A stretch of DNA of 64,000 nt, from contig NC_089584.1 of NCBI RefSeq assembly GCF_019320115.1, positions 54,928,852 through 54,992,851 of the forward strand, in the 5' to 3' direction. How positions within the stretch are numbered: the first letter of the stretch is position 1; the number at the start of each line of letters is the position of its first letter. The translations under genes and the position numbers were made by a program. This document shows, in pieces, positions 57,118-64,000 of this stretch. The DNA comes from Miscanthus floridulus. Its lineage: Eukaryota > Streptophyta > Magnoliopsida > Poales > Poaceae. The notes below the pieces were generated by a model that saw only the letters and a list, made by a program, of their open reading frames with translations, had not been told where the DNA came from and did not search any database.

Positions 57118-58239
57118 TAATTGATGACAACCCTCTCACAAAGATATGAATTAAAATTTAATTGAATTCATGTTACTTGCCCAAGCATATTTACCATGTG
57201 TAAAAGGATATGAACAAGTTTCATGAACCCCAAATGGTAGCAATTGCTTCCCCTACATATGTGCTAAGAGTTTGGATTGTAGCTTGCACATATGCTTAGA
57301 TAGAAAATATAGGAAACAATGTCTACCAAATGATGCTAAGGTGTAAAAGATGGACCTTTAAAGCGTGATACCAACCAGAGTGCACCATTATACCATCCTT
57401 AGCACCATGGTTAGATCGATACCACTTGGAAACACTTGGAAATGAAATCACTAGATAAACTTATGCATGCTAGATTTTCATTTCATCATTCAAACCTATA
57501 ACTAGCATACACCACACAAGCATGAATATTGAAATTTAAAACTTGTGCCATGCAAGCAAACATATGAAATACACATTCAAATGCACCATACAAATTCACG
57601 AGCTTGCTCCCCCTACTTGTGTGCTTAAAATTTTAATTGATCCCTTTCCTTTATCATATTCCTCCCCCTATGTCAAATTCTCCTCCTTTGTTGTCTTTTC
57701 ACTATCTTAGTACACGAATATCTTTGTTTTTTTCCCATGTACTAATATCTTTGTTTTTCTCCCCCTTTGTCATCAATGACCACAAAGGTTCAAAAAGTAG
57801 ATAGGTTGAGATTATCAATGTCAATAAATGGGGTGAGGATCATTTTCCCAAATTTGGTTCAATTTAGAATACTTGCCAAAGATATTTAACTCAGTTTGAT
57901 CTAAGGACAAGCTTCTTCACACCTCCAAATAAGGGTTATCTTATACCATGTTGAGTTAAGCACTTAGAGCTCATTTTCTAGATCAAACACTAGGTTTACA
58001 AGCCCACAAACATGTCATATGCTACCACTAGATCAAAATAAGCATAGAAGCAATAGTGGTACCATACAATTATCAAATTCATTTGATTTTCATGAATGAG
58101 CCTATTAAATGTGAAAGATGTCTAGATGCACTAAACAAGTCTTTAGCAAGGATGTATGCCATGCCAATCAACTGTTACCTTGGATTGCTCAAAGGAGAGG
58201 CATGTCATATGAGTGGGGGGTGCATCAACACATATTTGA
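57118..58239 (-). other. Post-pol region of copia2
   Basis: AT-rich, non-coding sequence between RNase H and the 3' LTR. No env-like ORF with a signal peptide or membrane segments was found. Confidence 0.6.
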
Positions 58240-59772
58240 GAAATCCAATATGTTCAACTCATTCCTTAGCTTGCAAAACCTTTTCTCATCGAATGGCTTG
58301 GTGAATATATTGGCAAGTTGATCTTCGGTGCCTACACTCTTAATACAAATGTCCCCTTTTTTGTTGGTGATCTCTTATGAAATGGTGGCGGATATCAATG
58401 TGCTTTGTTCTTGCATGTTGAACCAGATTGTTGGTCAACTTGATTGCACTCTCATTGTCACATAGCAATGGCACTTTCTTGAACTTGATTCCAAAGTCAC
58501 TCAAAGTGACCTTCATCCAAAGTATTTGTGCACAACAACTACCGGTAGATATGTATTCGGCTTCGGCGGTTGATAATGCAACACTATTTTACTTCTTTGA
58601 TGACCATGAGACAAGTGATCTTTCCAACAATTGACATGTGCCCGATGTGCTCTATCTTTCAACCTTGCATCCCGCATAATCCGAGTCGGAGTAACCAACT
58701 AGCTCAAATACTTTGGATGAATAGAAGCACTCAATATTCTCTTTGTAGCCTTCAAATGACTTTCTCTTGGTGAGGCTTGAAATCTTACACACATGCATAC
58801 ACTAAACATGACATCCGGCCTTGATATGGTCACATAGAGTAGGCTTCCAATCATAGATCGATATAATTTTTGATCCACCATATTGCCACTTGCATCACTA
58901 TCCAAGTTGCCATTTGTGCCCATTGGTGTGCTAATGGCTTTACTATCACTCATGCCAAACTTCTTGATCATGTCCTTGATATACTTGCCTTGACTCACAA
59001 ATGTACCATTCTTCAATTGCTTAATTTGAAGACCAAGGAAGTAACTCAACTCTCCAATCATGGACATCTCAAACTCATTAGCCATCATCTTTCCAAACTC
59101 ATCACAAAAGTCTTGATTGGTTGATCCAAATATGATGTCATCAACATAGATTTGCAACACAAACAAATCTTTTCCAATCTTCTTGATGAAGAGAGTGGTG
59201 TCAACCTTGCCCATCATGAACCCTTTAGAGAGTAGGAAATCCCTTAATCTCTCATACCATGCTCTAGGTGCTTGCTTCAAGCCATATAATGCCTTCTTCA
59301 ACTTGTACACATGGTTGGGCTTCTTGTCATCTTCAAAACCGGGAGGTTGCTCAACATATACTTCTTTATTGATGTAACCATTGAGAAATGCACTCTTGAT
59401 GTCCATTTGATAGAGCTTGAAGTTATGGGCACAAGCATAGGCTAGCAAGATTCTAATTGCTTCCAATCTAGCAACCAGGGCATATGTTTCTCCAAAGTCA
59501 AGACCTTCAACTTGTGTATATCCTTGTGCTACCAATCTTGCTTTGTTCCTTACTACTATCCCATCTTGATCTTGCTTGTTTCTAAAGACCCATTTGGTTC
59601 CAATCACATTGTGTCCCTTTGGTCTCTCTACTAATTCCCATACTTGATTTCTTGTGAAATTATTCAATTCTTCATGCATAGCATTAACCCAATCAACATC
59701 CTTCAATGCTTCATCTATCTTCTTTGGTTCAATAGACGACACAAATGAGAAATGCTCACAAAATGATGCCAA
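58240..59772 (-). pseudogene. Reverse transcriptase and RNase H of copia2
   Basis: The frame 59772-58699 holds the copia reverse transcriptase: [73 protein letters not shown] and the active site [14 protein letters not shown]. It ends after [16 protein letters not shown] and LKATKRIL, where a short deletion and a stop enter RNase H. RNase H continues as [18 protein letters not shown], then TAG where Lys is usual, then STSGTCQLLERSLVSWSSKK, then TAA, then NSVALSTAEAEYI and VPLLCDNESAIKLTNN. A one-base shift follows HFIRDHQQK, and the reading ends near 58240. The enzymes would copy the element's RNA, but the stops prevent a full product. Confidence 0.9.
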
Positions 59773-61400
59773 TCTTGATCTTGTTTGTACACCTCTAGAA
59801 AAATATCACCAATGATAGTGTCCAATGGATGATCCCTTGTAATATTGGTTGATTGGAGGATTAGAACTTGATTGCTTACACTTGCTTGATCATTGGGTTG
59901 AGATGATGTACTAGCCACTTGATCTTGTTCATTATCATGGGAGCCACTTGTACTAACTTGATTTGTATCATCTTGCACATTTGAGTTAGAGAGCACTTGT
60001 ACCATATCATCTTCATTATCATTCACTTGCCTAGGCCTCAATTCACCAACATCCATGTTCTTCATGGCATTTGAAAGTTGAATGCCTCCAACATCTTCCA
60101 AGTTATCATTCTCTTCTTGTGAACCTTTGGTTTCATCAAATTCAACATCATGGACTTCCTCAAGAGTACCACTATCCAAATTCCAAACTCTATACGCTTT
60201 GCTAGTGGTTGAGTATCCAAGTAGGAATCCTTCATCACATTTCTTGTCAAACTTGCCCAATCTTGTGCCTTTCTTCAAGATATAGCATTTGCAACCAAAG
60301 ACCCGAAAATATGCAATGTTGGGATTTCTACCATTCAAGAGCTCATATGGTGTCTTCTCTTTCAATGGGTGACAATAGAGGCGGTTGCTACAATAGCAAG
60401 CCGTGTTGATAGCTTCGGCCCAAAAAGATTGACTCACATTGTACTCACTAAGCATAGACCTTGCCATATCAATGAGTGTTCTATTTTTCCTCTCAACAAG
60501 GCCATTTGATTGTGGAGTGTACTTGGCCGAGAATTGATGTCTAATTCTAAATTCATCACACAACTCATCAATTCTAGTGTTCTTGAACTCATTACCATTG
60601 TCACTTCTAACTCTCTTGATGGTTGTTTCAAACTCATTGTGAATGCCCTTGACAAATGATTTGAATGTTGCAAATACATCACTTTTGTCCACTAGAAAGA
60701 ATACCCATGTGTATCTAGTATAATCATCCACTATCACAAAGCCATATTTGTTACCACCGATGCTAGTGTATTGTGTTGGCCCAAACAAATCCATGTGCAA
60801 TAACTCAAATGCTTTACTAGTGCTCATCATGCTTTTCTTGGGATGGGTGTTTCTAACTTGTTTTTCGGCTTGACAAGAGCTACAAAGCTTGTCCTTTTTA
60901 AACACAACATCTTTTAAGCCTCTAACCAAGTCATGCTTAACCAATCTATTCAATTGTTTCATTCCAACATGACCAAGCCTTCTATGCCATAACCAACCCA
61001 TGCAAGACTTAGTGAACAAGCATATAGATAATCTAGCTTCACTAGCATTGAAATCAACCAAGTATAGAATCTCATATCTAAAGCCTTTGAAGATCAAGTT
61101 AGAGCCATCTACACTTATGATCTCTACATCATCTACCCCAAATATGCATTTGAATCCAAGATCACACAATTGAGCCATGGATAGCAAATTAAAGTTCAAG
61201 CTCTCTACTAGCAACACATTGGATATGCTCATGTCATTGGATATTGCAATCTTACCAAGTCCTTTAACCTTGCCTTTGTCATTATCACCAAATGTAATAC
61301 TATCATAACCATCATTACCATTGGTGTTGATTGAGTTGAACATTCTTGCATCACCGATCATGTGTTGAATGCACCCACTATCAAGAACCCAATGCCTTCC
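59715..61400 (-). pseudogene. Protease and integrase of copia2
   Basis: The frame is open through WVLDSGCIQHMIGDARM, the copia aspartic-protease site (DSGC), near 61355-61400. It continues through the integrase zinc domain (LWHRRLGHVGMKQLNRL with CSSCQAEKQ) and the catalytic core: FELLHMDLFGPTQYTS with the first Asp, RVRSDNGNEFKN with the second, and SNGLVERKNRTLIDMA with the Glu. The C-terminal part includes FRVFGCKCYILKKGTRLGKF and FLLGYSTTSKAYRVWN. The three catalytic residues are intact. The frame closes at 59715, overlapping the reverse transcriptase frame by 58 bases, so one shift near 59760 separates integrase from reverse transcriptase. Confidence 0.92.
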
Positions 61401-61431
61401 TCTGGCTTTGTAATTGACCTACAAAAGAAGA

Positions 61432-63468
61432 TCAATTCTTTTTAGGTACCCAAACTTGCTTGGGTCCTTGAAGGTTAGTTACTAAGCTCTTTGGTACTGA
61501 AATGACTTTCTTCTTTGAGCCCATCCATGGTTTACCAATGAACTTAGCCTTTACACCATTTACACCCTTGGTAAGCATATAGAAAGAATCAAGCTTAATT
61601 GAGGATACATTAGCATTTTTGCTCTTGTTTTTGCATTCATGCTCTTTGTGACCAACTTGCTTGCAACTAGTGCAAAACCGACCATTGTTCTTCACAAAAC
61701 TAGTCTTGTAAGGAGCAAAGGCCACCTTGCCTTTCTTGGGGGTATAGCCCAATCCCTCTTTGTAGAGAGAAGCTCTTTGGCTACCCAAGCATATAAGCAA
61801 GCGGTTCTCACCACCATAGGCTTTAGCCAAGGTGTGAGTGAGCTTATCGACCTCCTTCTTGAGGTTCTCATTCTCAACCATTAGTGAGGCATCACAAGTG
61901 AGACCATCACTACTAGATGAGGTGGAAGTAGAAGTACTACAAGAAGGGTTAGTGGGAGCAACAATGATAGGCATAGATAATGATTCATCAATTATATCAC
62001 AAGTTAAACCTACATCACAAGTCTCAACATGCTTCTTTTTAATTTACTCATTAAGCAAAGAGGAATGAGCCTTCTCAAGCTTTTTGTGAGCCTTGCCAAG
62101 CTTCTCATGGGCTTCCTCTAGCCTCTCATGAGTTTCTTTGAGCTCATCAAGGGCTTCCTTAAGGGCTTTTACCTCCTTATTCAAGCTCTTGCATTCCATT
62201 CTCTTAATATCAAAATGTTCTTTAGCATCCTCTAGCATGTCAAATAATTCATCTTTAGTAGGTTCATCATTATCACTATCACTATCATTTTCACTATCAT
62301 GTTCATTTTCACTTCCATCATCATAAGTTTGTACCTTAGTGGCCTTAGCCATGAAGCATGATGGAGTGTCAAAGAGAGAAGGTTTTTCATTGATTGCAAT
62401 GCTAGCAAGTGCCTTCTTCTTGGTGGTCTTGTCATCATCACTATCATCATCATCACTTGAGGAAGCATCACTATCCCAAGTGACCACATATGAACCACCC
62501 TTCTTCTTCTTGAAGGTCATCTTGTCCTTCTTCTTGTTCTTCTTGTTATCATCAACATTGTCGCTATTGTGTGGACATTGAGCAACAAGATGATCTTTGC
62601 TTCCACACTTGAAGCACCTTCTTGACTCTTCCTTGTTCTTGGATGAAGATTTCTTTCTTCTAGCATGGTACCCTTTCTTCATCATGAACTTGCCAAATTT
62701 CTTGACAAAGAGATCCATCTTCGCATCATCATCATCATCTCATGAGCCATCATCTTCACTTGATGTTTCTTGCTTTGCCTTGCCCTTGGATGATGTGGCC
62801 TTGAATGCCATGCTCTTCTTCTTGTCATCCCTCTACTCATCCTTCTTCTCCCTCTTTTCTTCCTTCTCATCATCATCTCTATAAGCATCATCGATCATAA
62901 TATCTCCCAAGATTTGGTTTGGTGTCATTGTGTCCAAACCGGTCCTCACTAGCAAGGTGACCAACCTGCCAAATCTTGTGGGTAAACATCTCAAGAACTT
63001 ATTAGAGAAGTCCTTGTCCTCTATCTTCTCACCAAGTGCTTTGAGATCATTGACAAGCACTTCCATCCGATAGAACATGTCTGGCACACTCTCATCCTCC
63101 TTCATCTTGAAGCTTGCAAACTTCTCTTTAAGAATGTATGCCTTTGCACCCTTCATGGCTTGAGTTCCCTCAAATGATTCCTCCAACTTCTTCCATGCCT
63201 CATGAGCTCTCTCAATGTTCTTGATTTGCTCAAATGTTCTTTCATCCAAAGCATCACGGATGTCACTAAGACCAATGCCATTATTTTGAAGTAGTATTTC
63301 TTCGGCGATGGTGGGAGCCTCTTCATCTTCAATCTCAATCTTTGTCTCTACCACCTTCCAAACCTTCCTATTGATTGACTTGATATAAGTTGTCATCTTA
63401 GCTTTCCAATAGGGATAATTTGAGCCATCAAATTGGGGTGGCTTCTTGGTGTTGTTGATTTGAGCCAT
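61432..63468 (-). pseudogene. Gag of copia2
   Basis: The first frame (63468-62833) starts MAQINNTKKPPQFDGSNYPY and has AWKKLEESFEGTQAMKGAKA and MFYRMEVLVNDLKALGEKIE. A TAG at 62833-62835 and a TGA near 62739 interrupt an otherwise continuous frame. From 62718 the nucleocapsid part has the zinc knuckle CFKCGSKDHLVAQC, acid-rich stretches, and a coiled coil of EETHERLEEAHEKLGKAHKK type ending at 62044 with TAA. The last part (61974-61432) has a second knuckle CTSCKQVGHKEHEC and ends KQVWVPKKN before the protease. The first Met lies about 45 bases inside the primer site, the normal spacing. Three stops make it a broken copy. Confidence 0.9.
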
Positions 63469-63512
63469 TTTTACACCGAAGGTTGTTAAGCCTCAAATCA
63501 CGGTGACCTCGA

Positions 63513-63523
63513 CTCTGATACCA
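63513..63523 (-). promoter_or_regulatory. Primer-binding site of copia2
   Basis: The minus strand reads TGGTATCAGAG, complementary to initiator tRNA-Met, two bases inside the 5' LTR. Confidence 0.92.
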
Positions 63524-63525
63524 CT

Positions 63526-64000
63526 TGAAAGGTCCTAATGGCTAGAGGGGGGTGAATAGCCTATTAAAAATTTCTACAACAACACTTAACAAACCGGTTA
63601 GACAATTATGAGGCGAAGCTAGTGTTGTGCCAGCCTACTAAAAATGCAAGACACCTATCACAATTCTAGTATAGATAATATCTATCCACACAAAAGCGAT
63701 GAAACTACCCTAAGTTAGTGTGCTCTCAAAAGCTAACTAAAGAGCTACACCAACCCAACAATTAAGCTCTCACAACTAGGTACACTAAAGAGCTTCACAA
63801 CTAGTTTGCGGTAAGGTAAAAAGAGTAAGCAAGATAGTTATACCACTGTGTAGATGAATGAGCCAATCAATCACAAGGATGAATAACAATGAAGACCAAT
63901 CACCTCAGAATCAATGATGAACACAATGATTTTTTACCGAGGTTCACTTGCTTGCTGGCAAGCTAGTCCTCGTTGTGGCGATTCACTCACTTGGAGGTTC
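63526..64000 (-). repeat. 5' LTR of copia2, partial
   Basis: On the plus strand it begins TGAAAGGTCCTAATGG and follows 55185-55660 closely to the window end. Only the U5 side is inside the window. Confidence 0.93.

Larger units (their letters stand above)
55185..64000 (-). mobile_element. Nearly complete Ty1/copia element copia2 (Maximus/SIRE-like)
   Basis: The element runs right to left. It has a 5' LTR (from 63526, continuing past the window end), primer site, gag, protease, integrase, reverse transcriptase, RNase H, a post-pol region, a polypurine tract and a 3' LTR (55185-57101). The order gag-PR-IN-RT-RH is that of Ty1/copia. About 475 bases of the two LTRs can be compared, and roughly fifteen differences are seen by eye, so the insertion is fairly recent. 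Several stops and shifts break the coding region. GAGGT at 55180-55184 is the expected left target duplication; its partner is outside the window. Confidence 0.92.

Noticed and set aside
57118..58239. Possible env-like gene after pol of copia2
   Set aside because: Some SIRE relatives have one, but no long frame, signal peptide or membrane segment is present here.

Overview
This is nuclear DNA from a large-genome grass. The repeat families (Maximus/SIRE-like Ty1/copia, chromovirus and Tat-like Ty3/gypsy, Stowaway MITEs, a CACTA end, foldback elements) and the grass-type F-box, DUF295 and phi-class GST remnants suggest the Andropogoneae (sugarcane, sorghum, Miscanthus or maize alliance). That placement is inference from family resemblance, not from a search. 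I see no rRNA or tRNA gene, CRISPR array, bacterial operon or intact cellular gene. I found no wholly new system. The value of the window lies in its nested insertions and broken host genes.

Layout. 1-10803: the 3' part of a Ty3/gypsy element (G1: integrase tail, long non-coding 3' region, LTR at 9576-10803), split by a complete, gag-only Ty1/copia element on the minus strand (copia1, 1685-7979, exact GGAGT target duplication). 10804-18240: a gene-poor stretch with an acidic repeat-bearing ORF (12118-12498), a decayed F-box gene (minus, 12890-13990), two foldback MITEs, a CACTA end and a dispersed repeat here called X. 18461-24072: a phi-class glutathione S-transferase gene on the minus strand, cut after codon 8 by a 4.6-kb solo LTR (19415-24043) and carrying a stop codon in exon 2. 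24200-27600: MITEs, a possible exon fragment and an (AT)n microsatellite. 27622-28954: a DUF295 F-box-like gene with a shifted N-terminus, followed directly by a fragment of mitochondrial-type HSP70. 30998-31937: a 940-bp foldback element with a 10-bp target duplication, probably a MULE derivative.

32983-42330: a decayed chromovirus-type Ty3/gypsy. Its integrase is split by a small TIR element, which holds a solo LTR (A, minus), which holds a second LTR of the same family (B, plus). A third, truncated copy (C) lies at 42452-45301. 45302-51249: another Ty3/gypsy (Tat-like) with LTR, gag and protease but no reverse transcriptase, RNase H or integrase. It runs into a fragment of the G1 3' region (51250-52092), a truncated copia LTR plus gag (52093-54062), an LTR fragment and an inverted copy of repeat X. 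55185 to the window end: a nearly complete Maximus-like Ty1/copia element on the minus strand (copia2) with protease, integrase, reverse transcriptase and RNase H all recognisable but broken by shifts and stops.

How it fits together. Almost every feature is a mobile element or a gene damaged by one. The nesting gives a relative order: G1 before copia1; chromovirus before the TIR element before LTR A before LTR B; LTR C before gypsy3; repeat X before copia2. No element here looks able to move by itself, but copia1 keeps LTRs, primer site and polypurine tract and could have moved with proteins from a related element.
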